Positions 10,261 through 21,552 of a DNA stretch of 64,000 nt are shown here, in pieces (position 1 is the stretch's first letter; each line of letters opens with the position of its first letter). Below the pieces are notes generated by a model. It worked only from the letters and a program-made list of their open reading frames with translations. It was not told where the DNA came from and made no database searches. Location: contig NW_020948739.1 in the NCBI RefSeq assembly GCF_900497805.2, positions 13,546,890 through 13,610,889 of the forward strand, read 5' to 3'. The stretch is from Vombatus ursinus. Taxonomy: Eukaryota > Chordata > Mammalia > Diprotodontia > Vombatidae. A program made the position numbers and the translations under genes.

Positions 10261-10724
10261 CAAGAACAATTAATCAATGTGTATGAGAAATCTCTCTTCT
10301 TTCTCCAACACTTGGAATTTGGCCAAATAGTTCAGTGCATCTGAAATTGATAAATATGAATTTCTTCTCTTTTTCTGCTTTTTGGAGGCTCTGATGAACT
10401 GTGAAATGAGCAAAAGACAGTCAATAATAACAATCACGTAATTGTAAAGCATTTAGTCTAAAAGCTGACTATTATTAATTTGGACTTGAATTCTCAAAAT
10501 GTACTTAGAAATGGTCTGAAAAGGTTCTTGCCATTTGTAAAAGTACTAAATTCTCTGAGAGTTTCATAAACATATTTCAGGAATGCTATTTTATTAACAT
10601 TCTTAGGATTAATATTGACCAGTATCATTCATTTTTCCATCCAAGATGCAATAATTATATTAGACATAATCATTTCTATTACACTCTTCAGAGAGAGAGA
10701 GAAAATCAAAGGGACATGATAAAA
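10261..10724. other. Unassigned AT-rich sequence
   Basis: No recognised repeat or gene. Confidence 0.5.
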
Positions 10725-10965
10725 GAGGCAGCTAGATGGCACAGTTGATAAGAGCACTGAACTTTGAGTCAGGAAGACCTGAGTTGAAATTTGACCTCAG
10801 ACACTTCCTAGCTGTGTAACTCTGGGCGAATCCCTTCACATCTCTTGGCCTCAGTTTCCTCATCTATAAAAAGTATAATAATAGCATCTGCCTTCCAGGG
10901 TTGTTTTGAGAATCAAATGAATATAATTTTTGTAAAGTGCTTTGTGAACTTTAAAGTACTGTATT
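10725..10965 (+). mobile_element. MIR SINE, near full length
   Basis: Head 'ggcagctagatggcacagtt', CORE 'tgtgtaactctgggcgaatc', then 'cctcatctataaaaag' and the MIR 3' region ending 'aactttaaagtactg'. Confidence 0.85.
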
Positions 10966-11185
10966 TGTTCAGTCATTTCAGTGTGAAATGATTGAAGTGC
11001 CTGACTCTTCATGACCCCATTTGGGGTTTTCTTGGCAAAAATACTGGAGTGGTTTGCCATTTCCTTCTCCAGGTGTCCAGAGAGGTACAAACATATGCTG
11101 AAGGTTTCACACGTAGTGACAGATCCAAAATTCAAACCCAGGTCCTCTGACCTCCCATGTCCTTTCCCCTATACCATGTTCTTAA
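10966..11185 (-). mobile_element. MAR1-type CORE-SINE
   Basis: Antisense BovB/RTE-like tail ('ctgactcttcatgacccc', 'ggttttcttggcaaaaatac', 'tggtttgccatttccttct') with a degraded body. It abuts the MIR end-to-end. Confidence 0.75.
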
Positions 11186-12045
11186 GCTGATCTTAAAACT
11201 TGTAATTCACTATTTTAACACTGTCTCAGGCTTCTTTGGGGGATTGGCTACCATCTGGCTGACCATTTCCTGAGCTCAGATGTAGTGTTCTTTCTTTTAC
11301 CATTGCTATGTTTTCTATCCAGTAGGATCCCCCATTCTTCCCTGGTTTTTTCTTAGTTCTCACTCTAGATCAGTTCCATGCTGGGAGGAAGACCTCGGCC
11401 TTCCGTTGTTTCCAGACCTGATTAAATCCTTTTTAAACTCTCCTTTTTAAACTCTCCTCGGCATAGTTGTGATTCTGTGTATTTTTAACTTATTTAGCAC
11501 AGAATGCGTTTTCAGTTACTTATTTAAAAGCTTCCCCCCAACATATTAAAAAAAACCAGCAAATATTTTTAATACAGAAAGAAGGATTTTTCAAGCCTAA
11601 ATCTAATTGGCACAGAAAATTGAACATAGCTTAAATTTTTCATTATTACATGAGATATTGTTAGTGGGCTCTCTTTCCTAAGTTTTCACATCATCATAGG
11701 ACTTCAAGTAGAAGGGACCACAGTAGCCATATAGCCTGACCAATCTTCTCATGAACACAAGGCCCTTTTGCCATCCTTTATGTGGTTACTTCATATTGAA
11801 CTAAACACAGAAAACAAATATATAATCGAAAAAATACACCAGTGATGAAAGCTCTGCCAAATAAATACATCCTGTCTGAGCTACCTGAGGCCTTTAAATT
11901 CAGGTTCAGATGTGCCTAGGAGGAGGGTCCCTTTGATTTCTTGCTATACATAAGTCACATCATTTCAGGGGCTGCTATTTGAAAAAAATGTATCATTTCT
12001 AAAATTTGTCACTATTTTTCTAGTATAGTTAAGCATGGAAATTCA
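11186..12045. other. Unassigned sequence
   Basis: A weak L3/MIR3-tail resemblance near 11695-11770 ('caagtagaagggaccacag'); otherwise nothing recognised. Confidence 0.4.
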
Positions 12046-12059
12046 ATATTTAACTGTTG

Positions 12060-12173
12060 GGGGCAGCTAGGTGGCACAATGGATAGAGCACCAGCCCTGG
12101 ATTCAGGAGGACCTAAGTTCAAATCCGGCATCAGACACATAACACTTACTAGCTGTGTGACCCTGGCCACAAT
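12060..12173 (+). mobile_element. SINE1/WSINE1-type tRNA-derived SINE with target duplication
   Basis: 'gggcagctaggtggcacaat', 'gcaccagccctggattcag', 'tagctgtgtgaccctgg', then stops before the usual 3' end. It is flanked by 'atatttaactgttg' (12046-12059) and 'atatattaactgttg' (12174-12188), a ~14-bp duplication with one inserted base. One of the least diverged SINEs here. Confidence 0.88.
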
Positions 12174-12188
12174 ATATATTAACTGTTG

Positions 12189-12784
12189 TTTCTCAGGAGC
12201 TTTGATGGAGTAGATTTGGTAAATGAGGGTGCCAAAGTTGACTTTCCTTTATTTTGAAGTAAAGCTTGCCAACTAAGGACTTGGTATAAAGCTATTCAAG
12301 ACAAAAATGTAAAACAATCTCAAATTTTTCAATGTTGAGGAATCTGGGGATTTATACATTTAGATAAAATTAAGTGTCAGTGTCTGTTGGGATATGCCTT
12401 TTAGGTAATGGAGAGATAAGAATTCTTCACTCTCCCACTTTTAACTTTTTTTTCTTAAGAATTGGAAACAGGGCAGTATTTAATAACTACAGTGAAATCT
12501 TGATTATCTATGCCAGTAGGGGGAAAAAAAGGAAATCCAACAATAGTCCAAAAACTTCCTTTGTTTGTTATCAAGCCTTTTTCAGTTGTCAGTAAGGTTA
12601 ATTGGTTTAGATGTTATCTCCCTTGCTTCCTGCTGCTTTCCTTCTCTGCAAGTGCTAATTGCAAGTAAAATGGCCAAAATAGTTAACTATATGTAGTCCT
12701 AGAATCATACTTCAACACTTCAGAGAAGCCATGATTTCATTCATAGAGGTCCTCTTTCCACTTGATAGAGATATCATCCCTTCT
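12189..12784. other. Unassigned sequence
   Basis: No repeat or gene recognised. Confidence 0.5.
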
Positions 12785-13180
12785 GTGCCTTCATAGATCA
12801 GAGACAGCAGGGTACAAGGGAAAGAGCACTGACTTGAGAATAAGAGAAGTTTAACCTTGAGACCTGCTTCTGCTGCTTATTTGGGCAATGGGCTTCAGTT
12901 GCTTCATCTATAAACTTTAAGTTGCATTAGATCAGGGTTCTTAACCTTTTGGTGCGTTTCACAGACACCTCTGACAGTCTGGGGAAGCTTATGGACCCCT
13001 TCTCAGAATAGTGTTTTTTAAATGCATACAATTAAATACATGAGATTACAAAGAAAACAAATTACATTAAAATATCATTATCAAAATATTTTTTTAAAAC
13101 CCAAGTTCATAGGCTCCAGGATAATAATCCTTGGATTAGGTGATTTTTAAGATCACATACAGCTCTAGATCCTATAATAT
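12785..13180 (+). mobile_element. MIR3 SINE split by a hAT element
   Basis: The MIR3 body 12785-12932 ('gggaaagagcactgacttga', 'tgcttcatctataaac') resumes after 13133 with the L3-type tail ('aagatcacatacagctctag'). Confidence 0.65.
12933..13133 (+). mobile_element. Non-autonomous hAT (Charlie-like) element
   Basis: Left terminal repeat 'cagggttcttaacct', body 'atggaccccttctcagaata', 'aaatgcatacaattaaat'. An imperfect 7-bp repeat flanks it ('attagat' / 'attaggt'). Related copies lie at 35758, 38041, 49322 and 51441. Confidence 0.75.
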
Positions 13181-13259
13181 TCATAATTTGCTGTGGCCAA
13201 AAGTAGTTGTCAAGTGTTAGTTTGCCTTCTAATAAGCAAGTGACTTTCCAACTTTCACA

Positions 13260-13796
13260 CCAATCCTCTAGTGATGAGGAACTCATTACTTCTCAGTCTG
13301 CTCATGTATAAAATGAGAAAGATAAAACCCTTGCTCCCCTTTGTTGGACAGCTCCAAATGTTTTTCCTCATATCAGGCTTCTACTAATATGCTTCTACAA
13401 CAGTCATTTTCTCCTAGTTTTGACCCCTGGAGTCAAGCAGATAAGTCTAATTCTTCTTCTAAGTGTCAGGCCTTCAAATATATGGAGGCAGCTGTTAATG
13501 TCCCCTCTGCCAAGTTTTCTCTTCTCCATTTCCTTCAACTGTTCCTTGTCTTATGTGGTTTTTAGCCCTCTTAGTACTCTGATCACCCTCCTCCAAAAAT
13601 GCTCCAGTTTCTCAATATCCTTTCTGAAATGTGGCACACATAACTAAACACAATGCTCTAGGGTGTTTCTGATCCCCAGTAGATTAAAGAAGGGCTGTAA
13701 TTGCCTTTAGCACTGCAGATGGAGATGGTATTAGCTTTGGGGACTGCCACTTTACATAGCTGATGAACATTGAGCTTGCAGTCCACTAAAACAAGA
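13260..13796 (-). mobile_element. CR1/L3 LINE fragment
   Basis: Antisense of CR1/L3 ORF2 C-terminus and 3' UTR: 'aagcagataagtctaattct', 'ttttctcttctccatttcc', 'tgctccagtttctcaatatc', 'ctaaacacaatgctctaggg'. Diverged, no intact frame. Confidence 0.7.
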
Positions 13797-13970
13797 TATT
13801 GTTAGTGCTGGAAGCAACCATAGAGATCATCTAGTATAACCCCCTTCATTTTACAGATGAGGACCAGAGAGGTAAATTCCCCATAGCCACACTGCAAGTT
13901 TGTGGTATAGTTAATATCATCACCCGTGTCTTCCAGGACAGTGTTCATTCCATTAGACCATATCTTTTCA
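13797..13970 (-). mobile_element. MIR3 SINE
   Basis: Antisense L3-type tail ('tgctggaagcaaccatagag') joined to the CORE ('ttcattttacagatgagg'). Confidence 0.75.
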
Positions 13971-14029
13971 CATGAAATGTTATCTAAACTTTTATCTCCC
14001 ATCCTGTTTTTGAGCAACTGTTGTTTTTT

Positions 14030-14268
14030 TTTTTATCACAATTTCATCTTGTACCTGGAAGATCTGGGATCAATCTTATCTCCAAAACTTTCAATGTATG
14101 ACCATGGATGAGTCACCCTAACTTTACTAAATTTTAGTTTCCTGACCTATAAAATGGGGATATGTAAAACTTACTGCATAATTGTTTTGAGTTTTTAATT
14201 AGGTAATGTATATAAAGTACTTTGTCATCCTTAAAGCTTTACATAAACATTGGCTGTTATCATTATTA
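14030..14268 (+). mobile_element. MIR SINE
   Basis: CORE 'gaccatggatgagtcaccc', 'tgacctataaaatgggga', 3' region ending 'aaacattggctgttatcatt'. Confidence 0.75.
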
Positions 14269-14284
14269 TTTTATTTTATTTTTT

Positions 14285-14415
14285 AGGCAATTGGGGTTAA
14301 GTGACTTGCTCAGGGTCACACAGATAGTAAGTGTTTGGTCTGAGACCAAGTTTGAACTCAGGTACTCCTGACTTCAGGGCCAGTGCTCTATCCACTGCAC
14401 CACCTAGCTGCTCCC
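14285..14415 (-). mobile_element. SINE1/WSINE1-type SINE
   Basis: Antisense copy from 'aggcaattggggttaagtga' to 'ccacctagctgctcc'. Near full length. The preceding T-rich run (14265-14284) fits an A-tail. Confidence 0.85.
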
Positions 14416-14890
14416 TCCTTATTATTTTATTAGATGTGCTCCATCATTCTAGCAATTTGAGATCTTTTTTGGATGTTGATTCTTTTATTGTCTTGCAAGG
14501 CCCTTCCTATGAAAATCACCAATCATCCTTTCTCCTAATTAGGATACTCCCTTACCATTTCCCTGAGCTGTCACTCATTTCCATGAGCATATGTTGGATT
14601 TCACTTACTCTGTCCTTCTTTCTTCCTTTTTTTTTAATCTTCATAAGTCTTCGATTGTTTATTATTTGCTTTTTTCTACTGGATTATTTTTCTTAGTTCT
14701 TAAACACTGAGTCAAATAATCTTACATATTTTCCTTCCTTCTCTGAACACAGGTTCACTAAAAGTGTCCTTTATTCCCTCATATTCCTACTCTCCTCCTT
14801 TCACTTCCTCTTTGTTACTACTCTAGACCCACCTCAATGTCCTCATCTATGCTCCTGCTAGAGTTATTTTAGCCTCTTCTTAGGGATATT
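14416..14890. other. Unassigned pyrimidine-rich sequence
   Basis: No repeat family or gene recognised. The 121-codon frame spanning 14331-14696 begins in the antisense SINE and is not a gene. Confidence 0.45.
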
Positions 14891-14927
14891 CTCTCTGTCT
14901 CTCTGTCTGTCTGTCTCTCTCTCTCTC

Positions 14928-14980
<53 letters not shown>

Positions 14981-15037
14981 TTCTCTCTCTTTCTTCCTCC
15001 CTCTCCCTCTCCCTCCCTCTTTCTTCCCTCTCTCTAC
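14891..15037 (+). repeat. (CT)n microsatellite
   Basis: About 147 bp of CT/CTGT/CCCT simple repeat. The Arg-Glu-rich minus-strand frames across it are simple-repeat artefacts. Confidence 0.95.
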
Positions 15038-15150
15038 ATGTACATATGTATATATGACAAATATATGCATATGCGCGCACATATTATTATATATCCTATA
15101 TCATCAATATATAAATTGCAGTTAAATAAACAAATAAACATTTTATTTTA

Positions 15151-15202
15151 ATGATAACCACCAAGTAGCCTAAGAAATGATAACTACTAAGTAGCCTAAG
15201 AA
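15151..15202 (+). repeat. 26-bp tandem duplication
   Basis: Two adjacent 26-bp units, 15151-15176 and 15177-15202, differ at two positions ('gataaccaccaagtag' / 'gataactactaagtag'). Confidence 0.9.
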
Positions 15203-16129
15203 AAGATCTGCCTTTCCTTCATTTGTGTGGGTGTTTTTTTTTTCAGGCCATATACTTATGTTTTATCATATTTATTTCTACTGCCAACTGAAATGAACTC
15301 CAACTGTAGTCACTTTATAAGGATGGTGCTGTGCATTTCTGGAAAAACCAACTTGGCCAATGTAAACATTTTAAGCAAACTAATTTAGTTGATTTAATAC
15401 ATTTTGTAAAAAATTGTCTTTGTTAACTGGTTAGTTTACTATTAATGGTAAACTGATCCTGTGTTGAAGCAACCTTACTTTATACTTGATCTCAACCCAG
15501 AGGCAGAATTTGACTTTCAATTCCAGAAGCAAAAAAACAATATCAGATCATTTATGCTTATATGCCCTTGGAAGAGTGGATGTCCCTGAGGGTGGTGATC
15601 TGATTGGTTAACAAGTAATGAGATAGAATGAATATTATAATGAGAGGTGGACCTATTCTAATGAGGGACTGGAGAACATGACTTTGCTCATGTCATTTAC
15701 CTCCAAATCACCCCCCCCCCCCCGCAGTCTTGGGCAATTTAATCAAAGAACTTATCCCCACCCAATCCTGAGTAGAACACAATTTACCTAGAAAGATAGT
15801 CAAGGTGGGATAAATTTTTGTCAGAGGTCAGTAATTCTAAGACCCGGCTTTGAACAAAGAAATGAGACAGGGAAAAAGCCTGGATCTCCCCCATAACTGG
15901 TTCTTAATAATAATTTCTGTAAATAGGGTGGTAGGAAACTACTATGGGGTAGGCATGGAAACCAGGGAAACAGTGGCAGATGTATAATTGAGAGAATTAA
16001 TGGCCACAGGCTAGTTGATAGCCCTGCCTTCTTTTAAGGTTATAACAACTGAGTTTTTGTTTGGATAAAGGATTGGGTTGTAGTGATAATAGCTAAACAG
16101 TCTTCTTACACCTCACTCCCTTCCTTGTG
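15203..16129. other. Unassigned sequence with a poly(C) run
   Basis: No repeat family recognised. A run of 13-14 C at about 15711-15724 is prone to assembly or length error. Confidence 0.45.
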
Positions 16130-16500
16130 CCATATACTGTAGTGCTGTTCCTAGCCTGTGACATTCCATCTCCTGATTCCAAGCAGTTTTTACTGGCTAT
16201 CATCCAAGTCTGGGATTCTCTCCCTACTTATCTCTGCCCTGGGCTTCCCTAACTTCCTGCAAATCTCAACTTTAAAGTCCCATTTTCTTCATAAAACCTC
16301 TTCCTATCCTTAGTGCCTTCCCTCTGAGACTACCCCCTACTTATCTTATATAGATAATCTTTGTACATTGTGTATTTTCTCCTCCATTAGACTCTGAGGT
16401 CCTTGAGAGCAGGCACTATTTATTTTTATCTTTTTTTTTGCATCCCTAGTGCTTAGCATTAAGCATAGTAGGTGCTTAATAAATGTTAATTGACTGACAG
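16130..16500 (+). mobile_element. L2 LINE 3' end
   Basis: Sense L2 ORF2 tail and 3' UTR: 'gacattccatctcctgattc', 'ttgagagcaggcactattta', 'taggtgcttaataaatgtta', ending in 'gactgac'. Confidence 0.85.
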
Positions 16501-16649
16501 GAACACGTTCTTCTACAATGCTATTCCTACAGTCTTAATTCTTGGTCAGGATGTTAAGGGGGGAGAAAAGTAAACATGTTACTATATGCTCTTGTCATTT
16601 GAAGAAATTATTTTTGAATATTGTTTTGTTTGGGTAAGTTATTGCAGCT

Positions 16650-17005
16650 AGAGAGACATTATGGAATAGTGGAAAGAGAGCAAAACCTGAGGTCAGAGGA
16701 GATGTGAGTTCAAATGCTGCCTCTTATATTTACTATCAAGTGTGACCCTAGGCAAATCACTAAACCTTTCCCAGCCTCTCCTATAAAAAGGAGGGATAGT
16801 AATCCTTAGAATGTGAGCTTCCTGAAAGGAGCTATTTTTTTTTAATGTTTCATTTAGGTTTTGCCTTAATTTGTGTCCCTAGTGTTTAGCATAATTCCTG
16901 GAACATAGTAGATGCTTAGTAAACGCTAGTTGACTAAATAACTCGATGTCATAGAACTATTGCAAGGAAAGCAATTTGCAAACTTTAAAATTCTATGTCT
17001 CCCTG
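16650..17005 (+). mobile_element. MIR SINE split by an L2 3' end
   Basis: MIR body 16650-16808 ('tgtgaccctaggcaaatcac') and its 3' remnant 16946-17005 ('agaactattgcaaggaaagc'). The piece between is L2. Confidence 0.7.
16809..16945 (+). mobile_element. L2 LINE 3' end nested in MIR
   Basis: 'agaatgtgagcttcctgaaa', 'ccctagtgtttagcataatt', 'acatagtagatgcttagtaa', 'gttgact': a short L2 terminus sitting inside the MIR. Confidence 0.75.
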
Positions 17006-17496
17006 GAGTTTCTTTCTACTTTTTCAATAACTATGTGTCAACATATTTTAGGAAATAATTTGAGAGTTATGACAGCAAAGACATAATCCAAATAAGACTG
17101 ATGTGCACAAAAGAATTTAAATTTCCAAATTCAAGCAATATGGGTTTCTTTCTTTAAGGACTGTACAATCCTTGAAATGTGAAATTTCATTCCTTATTCA
17201 GAACATGTTACCCCTAAAATTTGTTGTACTTTGAAAAAGTAATGAGCATAGTTTATCACACTTGATTTCTTCTTCTTTGTTAAACTGAGTTTATAGAGAC
17301 AGAAATGTCTTGCCTAAAGTCAAATGGTGAGTAAAAAGGATAGATGGGAATGACATCCAGCTTTCCTTTCTCCTATACTCTGCATAGAAGACATTGCCTT
17401 CTATGCAAATATGTAACACATTATTTTTAGCTATAGAAAGACCACTATAATTACAATGATTGTTTCTCAGCATATGACTCCAAGATCTATATGAGA
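17006..17496. other. Unassigned sequence
   Basis: No repeat or gene recognised. Confidence 0.5.
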
Positions 17497-17757
17497 GAAA
17501 ATAAGAACTAGCATTTACATATGCTTTAAGGTTTGTAAAGGACTTTACCAATATTATCTCGTTTTATCCTCACAACAACTCTGGGAAATAAGTGCTATTA
17601 TCACCTCCATTTTACAGATGAGGAAACTGAGGCAGACTGAGGGTTAAGTGACTTGCCCGGTGTTACATGGCTATTAAGTGTCCCAGGCTGCATTTGAACT
17701 CAGGCCTTCCTGACTCTAGGTCCATTTTCAATCCACTTCACCACTTAGTTAATCCTA
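17497..17757 (-). mobile_element. MIR SINE, near full length
   Basis: Antisense: 'tttaaggtttgtaaaggact', 'ctccattttacagatgagg', 'aagtgacttgcccggtgtta', ending 'ccacttcaccacttagtt'. Confidence 0.88.
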
Positions 17758-17901
17758 GTTTCTCTTCCAAGTCCTGTTTCCCCAGCAGCCTGTTGAATAA
17801 GTCCCAAGGTTGTCCTGTAGGCATCTAAACTCAATTTGTTTCAAATAGAAAACCTAGATTTTCTTTTCTAATTCCCAGCAATGACCCCATCACCTGAATT
17901 T

Positions 17902-17988
17902 AAGATAATAACAATAATAGTAGCTAACTTTATAAGGCACTTTAAGGTTTGCAGAACAACTTACTTATACTGTCTCATTTGAAGCAGA
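17902..17988 (-). mobile_element. MIR SINE 3' fragment
   Basis: Antisense 3' third: 'tagtagctaactttataagg', 'tttaaggtttgcagaaca'. Confidence 0.65.
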
Positions 17989-18491
17989 TGAATTGGCCTC
18001 CTTTTTAACTAAACAGACAGAATCTCTGAAGTTAACTCTTTCACCTCTTCTCTGCCACTTCTTAACAGTTTTTGGTATCTTCACACTCTCTCTCCCCTCC
18101 TCAACCTGGTCACAGAAATGATATTACTATTCTTTATTAAGGGTAATCACTCTATCTGTGACCTTGATTCTATTCCCTGATACCTTCTCCAACTACTTGA
18201 TCCCATAGTCATCCTTCCTCTCTTATTCATCTTGAATCACCATCACCCCCTTTTCCTCTTTTTCTCCTTATCTTTCTCCTTGACTCCTCATCTGCCTACA
18301 AGCATAAATGCAGGTCCCCTTTTTTCCCCTAAAGCTTTCTACCACACCCAGCTGTCTCCTCACAGCCTTGTCTTGACATTTTTATCACATCCAGATACTA
18401 TCTTATCTTTCTCTCCTTCAAAGCTAATTTTTTTTCACAAACTACAATCAACTCACCCCTACATCTATCAGTCTACTTACACTACTCTATT

Positions 18492-18720
18492 CAGTCATTT
18501 CAGTCATGTCTGATGCTTTGTGACCCTATTTGGGGTTTTCTTGGCAAAGATACTGGAATAGTTTGCCATTCCTTCTCCAGCTCATTTTACAGATAAGGAA
18601 ACTGAGTTAAGTGGCTTGCCTAGAGTCACACAGATAGTAAGTGTCTGAGGCCATTTTTGAGCTTAGGTTTTCCTGACTTCTGGCCCAGGGCTCTATACAC
18701 TGCACCACCTAGTTGCCCTT
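18492..18720 (-). mobile_element. MAR1-type CORE-SINE inside L2
   Basis: Antisense and near full length: 'tcagtcatttcagtcatgtc', 'ggggttttcttggcaaagat', 'ttgcctagagtcacacagat', 'ctgcaccacctagttgccc'. Confidence 0.88.
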
Positions 18721-18914
18721 TCACTTCTCTTTCAAAGTATGTCAATACACTTTTGTCCATCCTCACACTCTGACATCTTCATAACTTTTGACACAATTAA
18801 TTATCTCCTCAAATTGTACACTGCCTGTGTTTTAGGGACACTATAGTCTCTAGGTTCTCCTTCTACTTCCCCAGCTATACTTTCTTTGTCTCCTTGCCTG
18901 TTTTTTCTTTTTCT

Positions 18915-19492
18915 TTTTTTCAACCTATTTTCATCTTATTCATGTTATAAAGAAGAATTAGAACCAATGGGAGAAACCAAGAGAAAGAAGAAACAAACAA
19001 AAGAAAAAAAAGATGAAATAATGTGCTTCAATCTGCATTCAGACTCCATAGTTCTTTTTTCTGGATGTGGATAGCATTTTCCATTGTGAGTCCTTGAGAG
19101 TTGTCTTGGATCCTTGCATTTCTGAGAGGAGATGAGTCTGTCAAAGTTAGTCATTGCACATTGTGACTGTTACTGTGTACAACATTCTCTTGGTTCTGCT
19201 CACTTCACTCAGCATCAGACCACACAAGTCTTTCCAGGTTTTTCTGAAGTCTTCCTGTTCATCATTTCTTATAACACAGTAGTATTCCATTACATTTATT
19301 TACCACAACTTGTTCAGCCATTCTTCAATTGATGGGCATCCCCTCAATTTCCAATTCTTTGACACCACAAAAAGAGCTGCTATAAATATTTTTGTACATG
19401 TGGGTCCTTTTCCAATTTGTATGATCTCTTTGGGATACAGACCTAGAAATGGTATTGCTGAGTCAAATGGTATGCACATTTTTGTGGCGCAT
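18915..19492 (-). mobile_element. L1 LINE 3' end inside L2
   Basis: 5'-truncated antisense L1. The minus strand encodes 'IPFDSAIPFLGLYPKEI', 'CTKIFIAALFVVSKNWK' and 'GCPSIEEWLNKLW', the ORF2 C-terminus, followed by the 3' UTR with 'RTMESECRLK'-type sequence. It ends abruptly at 19492 against L2. Confidence 0.88.
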
Positions 19493-20543
19493 CTTTTTTT
19501 TTCTCTTCCTTGACCCCCAATGTGCTGTTCCCCAAAGATCTGTCCTTGGTTCATTTCTCTTCTCACTCTATATCTACTTCTTCAGTTCTCTCATTTAATT
19601 CTGTGAGTATAACCATGGTGGCTATGCTGTGAATGATTCCCAGATCAAAGTCTTTAGCTCTAACCTTGCTTCTGAGTTCTAGACCCCAGTGTCTTCATCT
19701 GTTTATCCCACTGACCCTCCAGATTTAATGTGTTCAAACCAGAGTTCGTTATTTACCTCTTCCCCCACCAACCCTGATATTCCTTCTGACTTTGTAATTT
19801 CTTTACATAATACAAGTCAGGCACTCTCCCATTTTAAAACTTGGGACAAAGAATACTTGATTCTTCCCTCTCCCTCACTTTCTTCTAATTAGTTACCCAG
19901 TGAGACTGATAACACCTCTGCAACATCTCTCCCATCTGTTCCCTGCTCTCTGTTCCCACCTGCCTAGATTATTGCAATAGCCTTTTCATAATTCATCCTT
20001 AATATAGCTTCCAGAATAACCTTCCTTGTCTATAGTGATCTTGTCTCTGCTTAGAAATCTCCAGTATTACCCTGTTACCTGTCATTTAAAGTTCAAACAG
20101 CTTTCCTGACATTTCAGGACTTCTGTATAGTCATACAATCTGACTTTTTTTCAAATAATTCATAGTAATGTCCATCAAACATTCTGGGCTCTAGCCAAAC
20201 TGCACTACTCCCAGGCTCTGATTCTGCACAGTGCTTTCCCGCTTGTCTGCTTTGTCTGTTCTGTGCCCTGTGCCAGGAATAGCCTCTCCCCTTTTCTTCA
20301 GTTTTTGAAATTTGAATCATCCTCTAAAGTTTAACTGAAATGTCACCTCTTCTATGAAGCTTTCCTTGATCCCCAACACATAACAAGAACCACCTTCCCT
20401 GATGGACCTCAAAAAGCCCTTTGTTTCATGATGTGCTGTTAGGTATTAGAATTGTCCATGCTCACTTGTTGTCCTCAAACTAGGCCATAAGTTCCATGAG
20501 GGAAAGGAACATGTATGATTAACTGTTGTATCATCCCAGGTGC

Positions 20544-21292
20544 CATCAGTTAAAGCAAATAGAGAAATTTTGAATTCTGTGGATAAGTTCACTTACTTTG
20601 GCAGTACATTTTCCAGGGATGTACACATAGATGATGAGGTTGATGCACACATCACCAGAGTCAGCTCAGTGTTTGGGAGGCTCCAAAGAGAAGTGTAGGA
20701 GAGAAGAAGTATTAGACTGCCTACCAAACTGAAGGTCTACAGAGCCATTGTGCTGACGTCGTTGTTATATGACTGTGAAATCTGGACAATCTATCAGTAC
20801 AGTGCCAGGAAACTGAATCACTTCCATTTGAATTGTCTTAGGAAGATTCTGAAGATCACCTGACCAGATAAAGTACTGGACATGAAGATCCTTTCTTGAG
20901 CTGAACTGCCAAGCATTAAAACTCTACCTCAGAGAGTGCTGCTCTGACAGGCTGGCCACATTGTTTGAATTGCAAATGTACATTATGGAGAACTCACACA
21001 GGGCAGGTATTCACATGGTGGTCAGAAGAAGTGATATAAAGACACTTTCAAGGTCTCTCTGAAGAATTTTGGAATCAATTGCAAAGCAGAATTACAGTAA
21101 CCTAAAAGAAACATGAGATATGCAGATTTAGAGACATCTCCACTCCCAATGTTCATATGAACTATTTGTGCCTGACTTTTGCTAGAGCTCCTATTGGTCT
21201 GATCAACTACAGTTGGACACACTGTACTCTGACTCCAACATAGTGACGTCATTTTGGTCCTCTTCAAGAATAAAGGACAATAACTAACCAAA
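20544..21292 (+). mobile_element. RTE-like LINE 3' part inside the L2 terminus
   Basis: The C-terminal part of a non-L1 ORF2 is readable: 'VNSVDKFTYFGSTFSRD', 'LPTKLKVYRAIVLTSLLYDC', 'FHLNCLRKILKIT', and 'GHIV'. Several stops break it. The 3' UTR ends 'ttttggtcctcttcaagaat', the tail also seen at 21968, 22540, 50983 and 64000. Flanks 'catcccaggtgc' (20532-20543) and 'catctcctggtgc' (21293-21305) look like a diverged target duplication. The RTE clade is my best guess. It is not BovB, whose C-terminus reads differently. Confidence 0.7.
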
Positions 21293-21552
21293 CATCTCCT
21301 GGTGCTTAGCATAGTGTTCTGCATATTGCCATTGCTTTAAAAATATTTGTTGAGTTTTGAATGAATGAAGGTTTCCTAAATCAATGAAAGATGCAGCTAA
21401 AATAACCATAGATAAAAATTCACCCTCTATTGAGATTTTATCTTTAAAATAGTATTTCTTTCCAAAGATCTGTTTTAGAATATTCATCTAAGAATTTATC
21501 CAAGAGCTATTTTCAAATAATTTTTATTATGTATTAAAAATAAACTTGTTAT

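Larger units (their letters stand above)
17990..21368 (+). mobile_element. L2 LINE copy with three nested insertions
   Basis: L2 segments lie at 17990-18491, 18721-18914, 19493-20543 and 21293-21368. They run in L2 order: the pre-RT region, the RT region ('ttttgacacaattaattatc'; L2 has 'DTVDHPLL' at this point), the post-RT region ('ctgcctagattattgcaata'), the 3' UTR ('ccataagttccatgaggga') and the terminus ('tgcttagcatagtgt', 'gaatgaatga'). No intact frame. Removing the MAR1, L1 and RTE-like insertions leaves about 1.8 kb of L2. Confidence 0.8.

Noticed and set aside
14864-15082. Arg-Glu-rich minus-strand frames
   Set aside because: Direct translation of the (CT)n microsatellite.
15711-15724. 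Poly(C) run as a possible structural element
   Set aside because: An isolated homopolymer with no neighbouring G-tracts; more likely slippage or base-call artefact.
20544-21292. Assignment of this LINE to BovB
   Set aside because: BovB's C-terminal motifs differ from the 'KVYRAIVLTSLLY' type seen here, and its terminus resembles the MAR1 tail, not this tail. Left as RTE-like.
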